Source: Streptomyces sp. NRRL WC-3605
Lineage (GTDB): Bacteria; Actinomycetota; Actinomycetes; Streptomycetales; Streptomycetaceae
Direction of reading: 5' to 3'
NCBI RefSeq assembly: GCF_001509795.1
Contig: NZ_LLZN01000001.1
Span: 124,001 to 188,000 of the forward strand
Length of the DNA stretch: 64,000 nt
Translations under genes and position numbers: made by a program
Shown here: one piece after another, positions 52,381-60,977 of the stretch
Numbering within the stretch: the first letter of the stretch is position 1
How the letters are laid out: the number at the start of each line of letters is the position of its first letter
Notes under the pieces: model-generated
What the model saw: the letters and a program-made list of their open reading frames with translations, nothing else
Databases searched by the model: none
What the model was told of the DNA's origin: nothing

Positions 52381-52950
52381 ATGGTCAGGATGAGTGCGGA
52401 GGAAAGGCGCGAGAGCGTCGTGCGGGCGGCCATGGCCGAGTTCGCGCGGGGCGGCTACTACGGCACGTCCACCGAGTCGATCGCCAAGCGGGTCGGCGTC
52501 TCGCAGCCGTATCTCTTCCGGCTCTTCCCGGGCAAGCGGGCGATCTTCCTGGCCGCCGCCGAGCAGTGCGTGGAGGACATCCACCGGATGTTCGCCGAGG
52601 CCGCCGATGGCGTGGAGGGCGAGGAGGCCCTGCGTGCCATGGGTGAGGCCTATCACCGGATGGTCTCCGAGCGGCCCGAGCGGCTGATGATGCAGATGCA
52701 GATGTTCCTCGCCGTGGCCGCCGCCGAGCAGGAGGGCGACCATGAGTTCGGTGAGGCCGTGCGGGCCGGCTGGATGCGCCTGTGGGACACCGTGCATCTG
52801 CCACTGGGGGCGGACGTCCAGGAGACGACGACGTTCATGGCGTACGGAATGCTCATCAACTGCCTGGTGGCCATGGGCTTCCCTCCTGAGCATCGGGTCT
52901 GGGCGGGCATGGAGTCCGCCCGGAGGGGCGAGAGCGGGAACGGGTCGTAG
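52381..52950 (+). CDS. TetR family repressor of the downstream MFS exporter
   Basis: A 189-residue regulator. The N-terminal helix-turn-helix is ESVVRAAMAEFARGGYYGTS then TESIAKRVGVSQPYLFRLFP. The C-terminal ligand domain is helical and Met-rich (ERLMMQMQMFLAVAAAEQEG), suggesting a hydrophobic ligand pocket. An operator overlaps its promoter and a second copy lies before the exporter gene 93 bp downstream, so it should repress both until a substrate drug or metabolite binds. The promoter region is AT-rich for the genome, and the start is leaderless or nearly so. Confidence 0.9.
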   Translation: MVRMSAEERRESVVRAAMAEFARGGYYGTSTESIAKRVGVSQPYLFRLFPGKRAIFLAAAEQCVEDIHRMFAEAADGVEGEEALRAMGEAYHRMVSERPERLMMQMQMFLAVAAAEQEGDHEFGEAVRAGWMRLWDTVHLPLGADVQETTTFMAYGMLINCLVAMGFPPEHRVWAGMESARRGESGNGS

Positions 52951-52993
52951 GGGAGGGCGGCGGGGATCGCCGTGCTCTTTTGCGGCCGCAAAA

Positions 52994-53013
52994 GTTAGTG
53001 ATCAATAACTATC
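52994..53013. promoter_or_regulatory. TetR operator, copy 2 (MFS promoter)
   Basis: GTTAGT-8 bp-ACTATC shares 9 consecutive bases (GTTAGTGAT) and the spacing with the operator at 52353-52372. It lies 30 bp upstream of the MFS start. Confidence 0.75.
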
Positions 53014-53042
53014 AAGCGGAATCGCATACTCCTGGGGGAGCG

Positions 53043-54506
53043 ATGTCACACCGGACCGATCACAACGCGGAGGCGATGAGCCCGCGCGGGGCCGTCTGGG
53101 CCCTGGTCATCACGAGCATCGCCGGATTCATGGCGGCACTCGACAACCTCGTCGTCACCACCGCGCTGCCCTCCATCCGGGCGGACCTGGGCGGCGGACT
53201 GCACGACCTGGAATGGACGGTCAGCGCCTACACGCTCACCTTCGCCGTCCTGCTGATGTTCGGCGCGGCGCTCGGGGACCGCTTCGGCCGCCGCCGGCTC
53301 TTCCTCGTCGGAATCACGATCTTCACCGCCGCGTCCGCCGGCGCGGCCCTGGCACCCGGCATCGACTCCCTGATCGCCGCCCGCGCGGTGCAGGGCGTCG
53401 GCGCCGCGATCATGATGCCGCTCACCCTCACCCTGCTCACGGCGGCCGTGCCCGCGGCCCGGCGCGGGATGGCGTTCGGTATCTGGGGCGCGGTCAACGG
53501 CCTCGCGGTCGCGTCCGGGCCGCTCATCGGCGGCAGCCTCACCGAGCACATCTCCTGGCAGTGGATCTTCTGGCTGAACGTCCCGCTGGGCATAGCCCTG
53601 CTGCCGCTCGCCCGGCTGCGCCTCGCCGAGTCGCACGGCACCGGCGCCCCGCTCGACATCCCCGGCACCCTGCTGGCCAGCGGTGGCCTCTTCGGCATCG
53701 TGTACGGGCTGGTGCGCGGCCCCTCCGACGGCTGGACCGGGCGCCTGGTCCTGACCGGCCTGTTCGCGGGCGGGGCGCTGCTCGCCGGGTTCGTCCTCCA
53801 CAGCGCCCGGGCCCGCAACGCCATGCTGCCCATGCGACTGTTCCGCTCCCGTGCCTTCGCCGGGATCAACGCGGCCAGCCTGCTGATGTTCCTCGGGATG
53901 TTCGGGTCGATCTTCCTGCTCAGCCAGTACATGCAGGGCGTGCTCGGCTACTCGCCGACCGAGGCGGGTCTGCGGATGCTCCCCTGGACCGGCATGCCCA
54001 TGCTGGTCGCGCCCGTCGCGGGCATCCTGGCGGACCGCATCGGAGGCCGGCCCGTGGTCGCCACAGGGCTGTTCCTCCAGGCCGCCGGTCTCGCCTACAT
54101 GGCGTCCGTGGTCACCGTCGACGTCTCCTACGCCGCCCAGCTGCCCGGCCTGATCATCAGCGGGGTCGGCATGGCGCTGTTCTTCGCACCCGCGTCCCAC
54201 CTGGTCATGTCCAGCGTCCGCCCCGCGGAACAGGGCATCGCGTCCGGTGCCAACAACGCCCTGCGCGAGGTCGGCGGCGCGCTCGGCATCGCGATCATGG
54301 GCTCGATCTTCGCGGCCCAGGGCGGCTACGAGACCGGCCAGACCTTCGTCGACGGGCTGCGGCCCGCCCTGGTCACCGGCGCCGCCGTGGTGGCACTCGC
54401 CGGTGCCGCCGCCCTGTTCGTCCCGGGCCGCCGGCACGCCGTCGAGGCCGCCGCCGACGAGGCCGGGAGCCTGCCGGAGCGCGAGCTCCAGCCGGCCTCC
54501 AGATGA
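53043..54506 (+). CDS. DHA2 family (14-helix) MFS drug exporter
   Basis: A 487-residue transporter from ATG 53043 behind GGGGGAG. Family signatures are IAGFMAALDNLVVTTALPSI (motif D1), FGAALGDRFGRRRLFLVGIT (motif A), AARAVQGVGAAIMMPLTLTL (motif B) and AFGIWGAVNGLAVASGPLIG (motif C of exporters). About fourteen helices are seen. It should expel hydrophobic drugs or metabolites by proton antiport. It is controlled by the TetR protein encoded directly upstream, through a shared operator. Confidence 0.92.
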   Translation: MSHRTDHNAEAMSPRGAVWALVITSIAGFMAALDNLVVTTALPSIRADLGGGLHDLEWTVSAYTLTFAVLLMFGAALGDRFGRRRLFLVGITIFTAASAGAALAPGIDSLIAARAVQGVGAAIMMPLTLTLLTAAVPAARRGMAFGIWGAVNGLAVASGPLIGGSLTEHISWQWIFWLNVPLGIALLPLARLRLAESHGTGAPLDIPGTLLASGGLFGIVYGLVRGPSDGWTGRLVLTGLFAGGALLAGFVLHSARARNAMLPMRLFRSRAFAGINAASLLMFLGMFGSIFLLSQYMQGVLGYSPTEAGLRMLPWTGMPMLVAPVAGILADRIGGRPVVATGLFLQAAGLAYMASVVTVDVSYAAQLPGLIISGVGMALFFAPASHLVMSSVRPAEQGIASGANNALREVGGALGIAIMGSIFAAQGGYETGQTFVDGLRPALVTGAAVVALAGAAALFVPGRRHAVEAAADEAGSLPERELQPASR

Positions 54507-54552
54507 GCTCGCCCCACCCCGCGTCCGTCCACCGAGAAAGAGAGGACCAGCT

Positions 54553-54933
54553 GTGCCCACGCTTCCCTGGACCACGCCGAACCCCGTTCCGCCCGGCACC
54601 GACGTGCACGTCTTCGCCTCCCGCTTCGAGACCCGCACCCTGTGGGGAGCGTTCGCCTTCTTCCTCCGCACGCCGGGCGTGTGGCGGCAGGTGAGCCGGG
54701 CGCCCGGGGCGTACGGCGCCACGCTGAAGGCCGAGGTGTTCAAGAAGACCTTCTGGACCCTGTCCGCCTGGGAGTCGCCGGCCGCGCTGAAGGACTTCGC
54801 CCGCTCCGGCCCGCACGCCCCGACCGCCCGGGGACTGTCCGGGCAGATGCGGGACGCGACGTTCGCGCGCTGGGAGGTGCCGGGCGACGCTCTCCCGCTG
54901 GACTGGACCGAGGCGCGGCGCCGGCTCACCTGA
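54553..54933 (+). CDS. Dimeric alpha/beta-barrel protein (DUF3291/ABM-like)
   Basis: A 126-residue protein from GTG 54553. The pattern DVHVFASRFETRTLWGAFAF, KTFWTLSAWESPAALKDFAR and HAPTARGLSGQMRDATFARW is that of ferredoxin-like dimeric barrels such as antibiotic-biosynthesis monooxygenase or DUF3291 proteins. Strands are placed as usual but no cofactor ligand is clear. It follows the exporter by 46 bp and may share its transcript, hinting at handling of the same compound. A terminator follows. Confidence 0.7.
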   Translation: MPTLPWTTPNPVPPGTDVHVFASRFETRTLWGAFAFFLRTPGVWRQVSRAPGAYGATLKAEVFKKTFWTLSAWESPAALKDFARSGPHAPTARGLSGQMRDATFARWEVPGDALPLDWTEARRRLT

Positions 54934-54937
54934 CCGG

Positions 54938-54991
54938 CACGCGCGCGTGGAGCCCGTCACGGCCCCGGCATCCACAGGGGTGCCGGGGCCG
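54938..54991 (+). terminator. Terminator with preceding CACGCGCGCGTG palindrome
   Basis: CGGCCCCGGCA (54960-54970) and TGCCGGGGCCG (54981-54991) form a perfect 11-bp stem with a 10-nt loop. The palindrome at 54938-54949 also follows nuoN. Confidence 0.8.
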
Positions 54992-55018
54992 TCGGCACCG
55001 TCTCGTAGTCTTGGGCGC

Positions 55019-56074
55019 GTGCAGGTACTCCACGACGCCCCCCTCGCCCCCCTCACCACCTTCCGGCTGGGCGGCCCGGCCACCCGCCTGGTCACCGCCA
55101 CCACCGACGCCGAGGTGATCGACGTCGTGCGCGAGGCGGACGCCGCGGGGACCCCGCTGCTGGTCATCGGCGGCGGGTCGAACCTGGTCATCGGCGACAA
55201 GGGTTTCGACGGCACCGCCCTCGTCATCGCCACGCGGGGCGTCGAGCTCGACGGCACCACCCTGGAGCTGGCCGCGGGCGAGGTGTGGACCGACGCCGTC
55301 GCCCGCACCGTCGAGGCCGGGCTCGCCGGCGTCGAGTGCCTCGCCGGCATCCCCGGCAGCGCGGGCGCCACCCCGATCCAGAACGTGGGGGCGTACGGCC
55401 AGGAGGTCTCCGCGACCATCACCGAGGTGATCGCCTACGACCGCCGGGCCGGCGAGACCGTCACGCTGACGAACGAGGAGTGCGCCTTCTCGTACCGCCA
55501 CAGCCGCTTCAAGTCCGATCCCGAGCGCTATGTCGTCCTGCGCGTCCGGTTCGAGCTGGAGGACGCGGACGGGCTCTCCGCGCCGGTCCGGTACGCCGAG
55601 ACGGCCCGCGCCCTGGGCGTGGAGGTCGGCGACCGGGTGCCGCTGGCCGCCGCGCGGGAGACCGTCCTGAAGCTGCGCGCCGGGAAGGGCATGGTGCTCG
55701 ACGCCGACGACCACGACACCTGGTCGGCCGGGTCGTTCTTCACCAACCCCATCCTGACCGACGAGCAGTTCGCGGCGTTCCGCGCGCGCGTGGACGAGCG
55801 TCTCGGCGAGGGCGTGGAGCCGCCCGCGTACCCGGCGGGGGAGGGGCACACCAAGACCTCCGCGGCCTGGCTCATCGACAAGGCCGGCTTCACCAAGGGC
55901 TACGGCAGCGGCCCGGCCCGTATCTCCACCAAGCACACCCTCGCCCTCACCAACCGGGGCGATGCGACCACCGAGGACCTGCTGGCGCTGGCCCGCGAGG
56001 TCGTCGCCGGGGTCCGCGAGGCGTTCGGGATCACGCTGGTCAACGAGCCGGTGACGGTCGGCGTCAGCCTCTAG
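55019..56074 (+). CDS. murB: UDP-N-acetylenolpyruvoylglucosamine reductase
   Basis: A 351-residue flavoenzyme from GTG 55019. FAD-binding motifs are LVIGGGSNLVIGDKGFDG and LAGIPGSAGATPIQNVGAYG; the substrate loop has YRHSRFK; the catalytic Ser lies in TWSAGSFFTNPIL and the final Glu in VNEPVTVG. The form, with EGHTKTSAAWLIDKAGF, matches type I MurB. It reduces UDP-GlcNAc-enolpyruvate to UDP-MurNAc with NADPH, an essential step of peptidoglycan synthesis. It starts directly behind a terminator, so has its own promoter or a very short leader. Confidence 0.95.
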   Translation: MQVLHDAPLAPLTTFRLGGPATRLVTATTDAEVIDVVREADAAGTPLLVIGGGSNLVIGDKGFDGTALVIATRGVELDGTTLELAAGEVWTDAVARTVEAGLAGVECLAGIPGSAGATPIQNVGAYGQEVSATITEVIAYDRRAGETVTLTNEECAFSYRHSRFKSDPERYVVLRVRFELEDADGLSAPVRYAETARALGVEVGDRVPLAAARETVLKLRAGKGMVLDADDHDTWSAGSFFTNPILTDEQFAAFRARVDERLGEGVEPPAYPAGEGHTKTSAAWLIDKAGFTKGYGSGPARISTKHTLALTNRGDATTEDLLALAREVVAGVREAFGITLVNEPVTVGVSL

Positions 56075-56094
56075 AGGCGCTGCCCGCAAGGGCG

Positions 56095-56727
56095 TCAGTA
56101 CGCCACCCCCACGCCCTGCTTCACCGTCCTCGCGTCCTGGGTCATCGCCAGCATCGCGTGCGCCACGTCCGCGCGGCCGATGAAGCGGCCCCGGGCCGGG
56201 GTACCGCCGATCACCGTGCGGTACCCGCCGCCGACCGGCTTGTCCTGGAGCCGGGGCGGCCGGACCGACGTCCACTCCACCGAGCTGCGGGCCAGTTCCG
56301 CCTCCATCTCCCGCAGGTCGTCGTAGACGCTCCTGAGGACCCGGGAGACCACGGCGTGCATCGTCCGGTCCAGCGGGCCGTCCTGCGGCGCGGCCGGCCC
56401 GAGCGGCGCCGCGCTCACCACCAGCAGCCGGCGCGTGCCCTCGGCCTCCATGGCCCGCAGCACCGTACGCGTCAGACGCGCGGTGACCCCGGCGTCCTTG
56501 CGGGTGCGGGCGCCGAGGCCGGACAGGACCGCGTCCCGGCCGGACACCGCGGGACGCACGGCCTCCGGGTCGGTCAGATCCGCGCGGAACACCTCCAGCC
56601 CCGCCCCCGTGACCGGCAGTCGTGCGGGATCCCGTACGACCGCCGTCACCTCGTGCCCGGCGGCGAGCGCCTGGCGGACGATCTCCTGACCGATGCCTCC
56701 GGTGGCACCGAACACCGTGAGCTTCAT
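56095..56727 (-). CDS. NAD(P)-binding atypical SDR, TetR-controlled
   Basis: A 210-residue protein from ATG 56727. It begins MKLTVFGATGGIGQEIVRQA (GATGGIG dinucleotide loop), then AVVRDPARLPVTGAGLEV, DAVLSGLGARTRKDAG and RRLLVVSAAPLG, as in NmrA/BLVRB-like oxidoreductases. It is divergent from a TetR gene across a region with two operator copies, so it is the probable target of that repressor and may modify the inducer. The reaction is not known. Confidence 0.83.
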   Translation of the reverse strand: MKLTVFGATGGIGQEIVRQALAAGHEVTAVVRDPARLPVTGAGLEVFRADLTDPEAVRPAVSGRDAVLSGLGARTRKDAGVTARLTRTVLRAMEAEGTRRLLVVSAAPLGPAAPQDGPLDRTMHAVVSRVLRSVYDDLREMEAELARSSVEWTSVRPPRLQDKPVGGGYRTVIGGTPARGRFIGRADVAHAMLAMTQDARTVKQGVGVAY

Positions 56728-56755
56728 GGCTCTCCCCGATCTCGAGACGATTGGT

Positions 56756-56813
56756 GGGTAAGTGTTCACTCACCCCCGCTCCGTCTCTAGAGTGGGTAAG
56801 TACTCACCCACTC
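56756..56813. promoter_or_regulatory. Two TetR operator copies in the divergent promoter
   Basis: Site 1, GGGTAAGTGTTCACTCACCC, at 56756-56775. Site 2 has arms GAGTGGGT (56790-56797) and ACCCACTC (56806-56813). Both contain GGGTAAGT-n-TCACCC. Site 1 is 29 bp from the SDR start and site 2 is 26 bp from the TetR start. Confidence 0.75.
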
Positions 56814-56838
56814 GTCAACCCCCGGTAAGGTCCGCTTC

Positions 56839-57462
56839 GTGGAATCCGTGCAGAAGCCCGCCCGCGTCCGCATCCTCGACGCCGCCCATGACCTGCTGCT
56901 CACCGTCGGTCTCGCCCGGGCCACCACCAAGGAGATCGCCAAGGCGGCCGGATGCTCCGAGGCCGCGCTCTACAAGTACTTCGAGAGCAAGGAGGAGCTG
57001 TTCGTCCGGGTCCTCGGCGAGCGGCTGCCCCGGCTGACCCCGCTGCTCGGCACCCTCACGGCCGAGCCCGGCACCGGCACCCTGGAGGACAACCTGGCCC
57101 GCATCGCCGAGCAGGCCGCCCTCTTCTACGAGCAGAGCTTCCCGATCGCCGCCTCCCTGTACGCCGAGCCCCAGCTCAAGCGGCGGCACGACGAGGCGCT
57201 GCGCAAGATCGGCGCCGGCCCGCACGTGCCCATCGAGGCCCTCGACGCCTATCTGCGTGCCGAGCAGGCCGTGGGCCGCGTCCACGCGGGGGCCGACACC
57301 TTCGCGGCCGCCTCCCTGCTCCTCGGCGCCTGCGCCCAGCGCGCGTTCGCCTACGACGCCGGCCCGGAGGACGCCCGCCCGCCCGCGGCCGCCTTCGCCG
57401 CCCGGCTCGCACGGACCCTGCTGGACGGAATCTCCGTTGCGGCGGACGCCGCCCGCCCATGA
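56839..57462 (+). CDS. TetR family regulator of the divergent SDR
   Basis: A 207-residue regulator from GTG 56839. The DNA-binding region is RVRILDAAHDLLLTVGLARA then TTKEIAKAAGCSEAALYKYF. The C-terminal domain (TetR_C_11-like) contains EQAALFYEQSFPIAASLYAE and a mostly Ala-rich end. Two operators lie between it and the divergent oxidoreductase gene, indicating auto- and cross-repression. The gene downstream starts 25 bp after its stop and may be co-transcribed. Confidence 0.9.
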   Translation: MESVQKPARVRILDAAHDLLLTVGLARATTKEIAKAAGCSEAALYKYFESKEELFVRVLGERLPRLTPLLGTLTAEPGTGTLEDNLARIAEQAALFYEQSFPIAASLYAEPQLKRRHDEALRKIGAGPHVPIEALDAYLRAEQAVGRVHAGADTFAAASLLLGACAQRAFAYDAGPEDARPPAAAFAARLARTLLDGISVAADAARP

Positions 57463-57486
57463 CCCTGACGCCATGAGGCATCGCAC

Positions 57487-58245
57487 ATGCGGCTGAGGCT
57501 GACCGAGTTCCGGCCCCGGACAGGGCCGCACGTCCACCGCGTCGTCCAGCCGAGGACACCCCTGCGCCACACCTCGCTGACCGCCCCCGACCCCATCGGC
57601 CTGCTGCTCGGCGACCACGACGGCCTGAGCCGGCTGGCCGCCCTGTTCTCCTTCGCCTCCCGCTCCCCGCACACGATCGTCCACGTGCCCCTGCGCGACG
57701 GCGTCCCGCCCGACGAGGGCCACGGCGAGCGGATCGACCTCGTCCTGGCCCACCGCACCCTCGGCCTGCGCCCCAGCCACTGGCCCGGACTGCGCCGCGG
57801 TCTGCGCCAGGGCACCCCGCTGACCGTCCGCACCGACGAGGCGCGCACCGCACGGGACGCGCGCGCCTGGCAGGAGAGCCGGGACCGCGACGACCTACGG
57901 CACACCACCCACGCGCGCACGCTCTTCCTGTTCGGCGGCCGGGAGGTGTTCGCCGAGTCCGCCGAGGACTGCGCCTACGCGGCCGGCTTCGGGCCCCGCC
58001 AGAAACGCGTCGCCGAAGGGCACGTCGCGTTCATGACGGGGCTGCCGCTGGTCCAGCCGCCCGGCGGCGGGCACCCCTTCGAGGTGCTGGTCTGCTTCAA
58101 GCCGTATCCGCCCTACGCCCACTTCAGACGGCCGAGCCGACCAGCCAGTCGTCCACGTCCGCCAGCAGCTTCTTCTTCGTCTCCTCGGGCGCGGCCGAGG
58201 CCCGTACGGACTGACGGGCCAGCTCCGCCAGCTCCGCGTCGCTGA
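57487..58245 (+). CDS. Hypothetical protein whose 3' end overlaps the add gene
   Basis: A possible 252-residue protein. Residues 1-210 look genuine, with globular character (DPIGLLLGDHDGLSRLAALF, SFASRSPHTIVHVPLRDGV, HARTLFLFGGREVFAESAED, HPFEVLVCFKPYPPYAHFRR). The last ~40 residues (PASRPRPPAASSSSPRARPR) are encoded antisense to the C-terminus of adenosine deaminase over 122 bp and resemble shadow translation, so the protein may have lost its original stop by mutation. No family recognised. Confidence 0.55.
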   Translation: MRLRLTEFRPRTGPHVHRVVQPRTPLRHTSLTAPDPIGLLLGDHDGLSRLAALFSFASRSPHTIVHVPLRDGVPPDEGHGERIDLVLAHRTLGLRPSHWPGLRRGLRQGTPLTVRTDEARTARDARAWQESRDRDDLRHTTHARTLFLFGGREVFAESAEDCAYAAGFGPRQKRVAEGHVAFMTGLPLVQPPGGGHPFEVLVCFKPYPPYAHFRRPSRPASRPRPPAASSSSPRARPRPVRTDGPAPPAPRR

Positions 58246-59164
58246 AGCCGTGGTGATGCCGGGCGATCTCGTACTGGGCGGCGAGCCGTGAACCGAAGAG
58301 CAGCGGGTCGTCGGCGCCCAGGGCCATCGGCACCCCCGCCTCGAACAGGGTGCGCAGCGGGACGTCCTCGGGCTTCTCGTACACACCGAGGGCGACGTTC
58401 GACGCCGGGCACACCTCGCAGGTCACGCCCCGGTCGGCGAGGCGCTTCAGCAGCCGAGGGTCCTCCGCCGCGCGCACCCCGTGGCCGATCCGGTGCGCGT
58501 CCAGGTCGTCCAGGCAGTCCCGGACCGAGGCGGGCCCGGTCAGTTCGCCGCCGTGCGGCGCCGACAGCAGGCCGCCCTCCCGCGCGATGTGGAAGGCGCG
58601 GTCGAAGTCACGGGCCATGCCCCGGCGCTCGTCGTTGGACAGGCCGAAGCCGACGACACCCCGGTCGGCGTAGCGCACGGCGAGCCGGGCCAGCGTGCGC
58701 GCGTCCAGCGGGTGCTTCATCCGGTTCGCGGCGACCAGGACGCGCATCCCCAGCCCCGTGTCCCGCGCCGCGGTGTCGACCGCGTCCAGGATGATCTCCA
58801 GCGCCGCGATCAGCCCGCCCAGCCGGGGCGCGTACGACGTCGGGTCGACCTGGATCTCCAGCCAGCCGGAGCCGTCCCGCAGGTCCTCCTCGGCGGCCTC
58901 CCTGACCAGGCGCTGGATGTCCTCCGGCTGCCGCAGGCACGAGCGCGCGGCGTCGTACAGGCGCTGGAAGCGGAACCAGCCCCGCTCGTCCGTGGCCCGC
59001 AGTTTGGGGGACTCACCTCTGGTCAGCGCGTCGGTCAGGACCTCGGGCAGACGCACCCCGTACTTGTCGGCCAGCTCCAGCAGGGTCGTCGGCCGCATCG
59101 AGCCGGTGAAGTGCAGGTGCAGATGGGCTTTCGGCAGCTCAGAGACATCACGTACACGCTCCAT
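58124..59164 (-). CDS. add: Adenosine deaminase
   Basis: A 346-residue protein from ATG 59164. Zinc ligands and catalytic residues are visible: HxH in KAHLHLHFTGSMRP, the His-Gly-Glu-like region SAPHGGELTGPASV with His and Glu, RIGHGVRAAED, and the Asp pair in ALGADDPLLFGS. It converts adenosine or 2'-deoxyadenosine to inosine for purine salvage. The family includes aminofutalosine and adenine deaminases; HFTGSMRP rather than HLDGSLRP leaves exact substrate specificity a little open. It lies downstream of aspC on the same strand, behind a terminator. Confidence 0.88.
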   Translation of the reverse strand: MERVRDVSELPKAHLHLHFTGSMRPTTLLELADKYGVRLPEVLTDALTRGESPKLRATDERGWFRFQRLYDAARSCLRQPEDIQRLVREAAEEDLRDGSGWLEIQVDPTSYAPRLGGLIAALEIILDAVDTAARDTGLGMRVLVAANRMKHPLDARTLARLAVRYADRGVVGFGLSNDERRGMARDFDRAFHIAREGGLLSAPHGGELTGPASVRDCLDDLDAHRIGHGVRAAEDPRLLKRLADRGVTCEVCPASNVALGVYEKPEDVPLRTLFEAGVPMALGADDPLLFGSRLAAQYEIARHHHGFSDAELAELARQSVRASAAPEETKKKLLADVDDWLVGSAV

Positions 59165-59239
59165 TCCCAGATCCTGCCGCACGCCCGAGCGGTCCCGGTA
59201 GCGGTTTCCCCTTTAGTGGTCTTGCTCGCACAAACAAAT

Positions 59240-59271
59240 GAGGGCACCTCCGGAGATCCGGAGGTGCCCTC
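59240..59271. terminator. Terminator downstream of the aminotransferase gene
   Basis: GAGGGCACCTCCGGA (59240-59254) and TCCGGAGGTGCCCTC (59257-59271) are exact complements, a 13-15 bp stem between the aminotransferase stop and the add start. Confidence 0.85.
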
Positions 59272-59287
59272 GGGCGGACGGGGGACG

Positions 59288-60514
59288 TCAGTCCTGGGCC
59301 TCCGCCAGCAGCTTCTGGATACGGCTCACGCCCTCGACGAGGTCCTCGTCGCCGAGCGCGTACGACAGGCGCAGATAGCCCGGCGTGCCGAACGCCTCAC
59401 CCGGGACGACCGCGACCTCGGCCTCCTCCAGGATCAGCTCGGCCAGCTCGACGCTGCTCCGCGGGCGCTTGCCGCGGATCTCCTTGCCGAGCAGGGCCTT
59501 CACCGACGGGTACGCGTAGAAGGCGCCCTCGGGCTCGGGGCAGACCACGCCGTCGATCTCGTTGAGCATCCGCACGATCGTCCGGCGCCGGCGGTCGAAC
59601 GCCTCGCGCATCTTCGCGACGGCCTCCAGATCGCCGGAGACGGCGGCGATGGCGGCGGCCTGTGCCACGTTGGAGACGTTGGACGTGGCGTGCGACTGGA
59701 GGTTGGTCGCGGCCTTGACGACGTCCTTCGGGCCGATGACCCAGCCGACCCGCCAGCCCGTCATGGCGTAGGTCTTGGCGACGCCGTTGACGACGACGCA
59801 CTTGTCGCGCAGCTCGGGGAACAGGCCCGGCAGGGAGACCGCGGCGGCCTCGCCGTACACCAGGTGCTCGTAGATCTCGTCCGTGAGGACCCACAGGCCG
59901 TGCTCGAGGGCCCAGCGGCCGATCGCCTCGGTCTCGGCCTCGGTGTAGACGGCGCCGGTCGGGTTGGACGGCGACACGAAGAGGACGACCTTCGTCTTCT
60001 CGGTGCGGGCCGCCTCCAGCTGCTCCACGGAGACGCGGTAGCCGGTCGTCTCGTCGGCGACGACCTCCACGGGGACACCGCCCGCGAGCCGGATCGACTC
60101 CGGGTACGTCGTCCAGTACGGCGCCGGGACGATGACCTCGTCGCCCGGGTCGAGGATCGCGGCGAAGGCCTCGTAGATGGCCTGCTTGCCGCCGTTGGTG
60201 ACGAGGATCTGCGAGACGTCAGGCTCGTAGCCGGAGTCGCGCAGCGTCTTCGCGGCGATCGCGGCCTTCAGCTCGGGAAGACCGCCGGCCGGGGTGTAAC
60301 GGTGGTACTTCGGGTTCTTGCAGGCCTCTACGGCTGCCTCGACGATGTAGTCGGGGGTGGGGAAGTCGGGCTCACCGGCGCCGAAGCCGATCACCGGACG
60401 GCCGGCGGCCTTGAGGGCCTTGGCCTTGGCGTCCACGGCGAGGGTGGCGGACTCGGAGATCGCGCCGATTCGGGCGGAGACCCGGCGCTCGGTCGGAGGG
60501 GTTGCAGCGCTCAT
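59288..60514 (-). CDS. aspC: Aspartate aminotransferase (class I PLP enzyme)
   Basis: A 408-residue aminotransferase from ATG 60514. Substrate and cofactor motifs: [20 protein letters not shown], the Asn-Pro-Thr-Gly in [20 protein letters not shown] (PLP-N1 Asp), and the Schiff-base Lys in [16 protein letters not shown]; the Arg that binds the alpha-carboxylate is in GYLRLSYAL. It belongs to the I-gamma type found in actinobacteria. It exchanges amino groups between aspartate or related amino acids and 2-oxoglutarate. Positioned just before tRNA-Trp-secE on the opposite strand, as in other Streptomyces. Confidence 0.93.
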   Translation of the reverse strand: MSAATPPTERRVSARIGAISESATLAVDAKAKALKAAGRPVIGFGAGEPDFPTPDYIVEAAVEACKNPKYHRYTPAGGLPELKAAIAAKTLRDSGYEPDVSQILVTNGGKQAIYEAFAAILDPGDEVIVPAPYWTTYPESIRLAGGVPVEVVADETTGYRVSVEQLEAARTEKTKVVLFVSPSNPTGAVYTEAETEAIGRWALEHGLWVLTDEIYEHLVYGEAAAVSLPGLFPELRDKCVVVNGVAKTYAMTGWRVGWVIGPKDVVKAATNLQSHATSNVSNVAQAAAIAAVSGDLEAVAKMREAFDRRRRTIVRMLNEIDGVVCPEPEGAFYAYPSVKALLGKEIRGKRPRSSVELAELILEEAEVAVVPGEAFGTPGYLRLSYALGDEDLVEGVSRIQKLLAEAQD

Positions 60515-60796
60515 GGCCCCATCGTTTCAGACAGGAAACGCGCCCGGCACACGGGTTTCACGGACTGAACATCCACTGAACATCCGTCCGGATCCCGCCC
60601 TCGGCCAGCGCGATCTTGTGTCCGCCGACGGCCGCTCGTCCGGCGATCCTCCGGCGGCCACGTCCCCATCGGCCACTTTCTGTTCGACGGGGCGCCCGGG
60701 ACCACGTACACTCTCACCTCGTTGGCCTTCAGCAGCCGCCGTCGCACGGTGCACAGCGAGCATCCGCGCGGATGCGGTACGTTGGGGGACACACAA
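60515..60796. promoter_or_regulatory. Divergent promoter region aspC/tRNA-Trp
   Basis: No gene is seen in these 282 bp. CTGAACATCC is repeated at about 60567-60576 and 60578-60587. GCATCCGCGCGGATGC (60760-60775) is a perfect 16-bp palindrome 21 bp before tRNA-Trp and probably overlaps its promoter. Confidence 0.45.
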
Positions 60797-60869
60797 AGGG
60801 TCGTAGCTCAATTGGTAGAGCACTGGTCTCCAAAACCAGCGGTTGGGGGTTCAAGTCCCTCCGGCCCTG
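60797..60869 (+). tRNA. tRNA-Trp (anticodon CCA)
   Basis: Acceptor AGGGTCG/CGGCCCT pairs with one G-U, discriminator G. The anticodon stem CTGGT/ACCAG encloses CTCCAAA, anticodon CCA. The T loop is TTCAAGT. The 73-nt gene sits directly upstream of secE, a conserved bacterial arrangement. Confidence 0.96.
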
Positions 60870-60977
60870 CTACACACACCTTCGCCAGGATGTGTGCGCA
60901 TGTACGTACAGCAATGCACCGCCGTGCGGCTCAAACCGGGCGCGGCACGGCCACGACCCGGAATCAGGTGAGGACGA

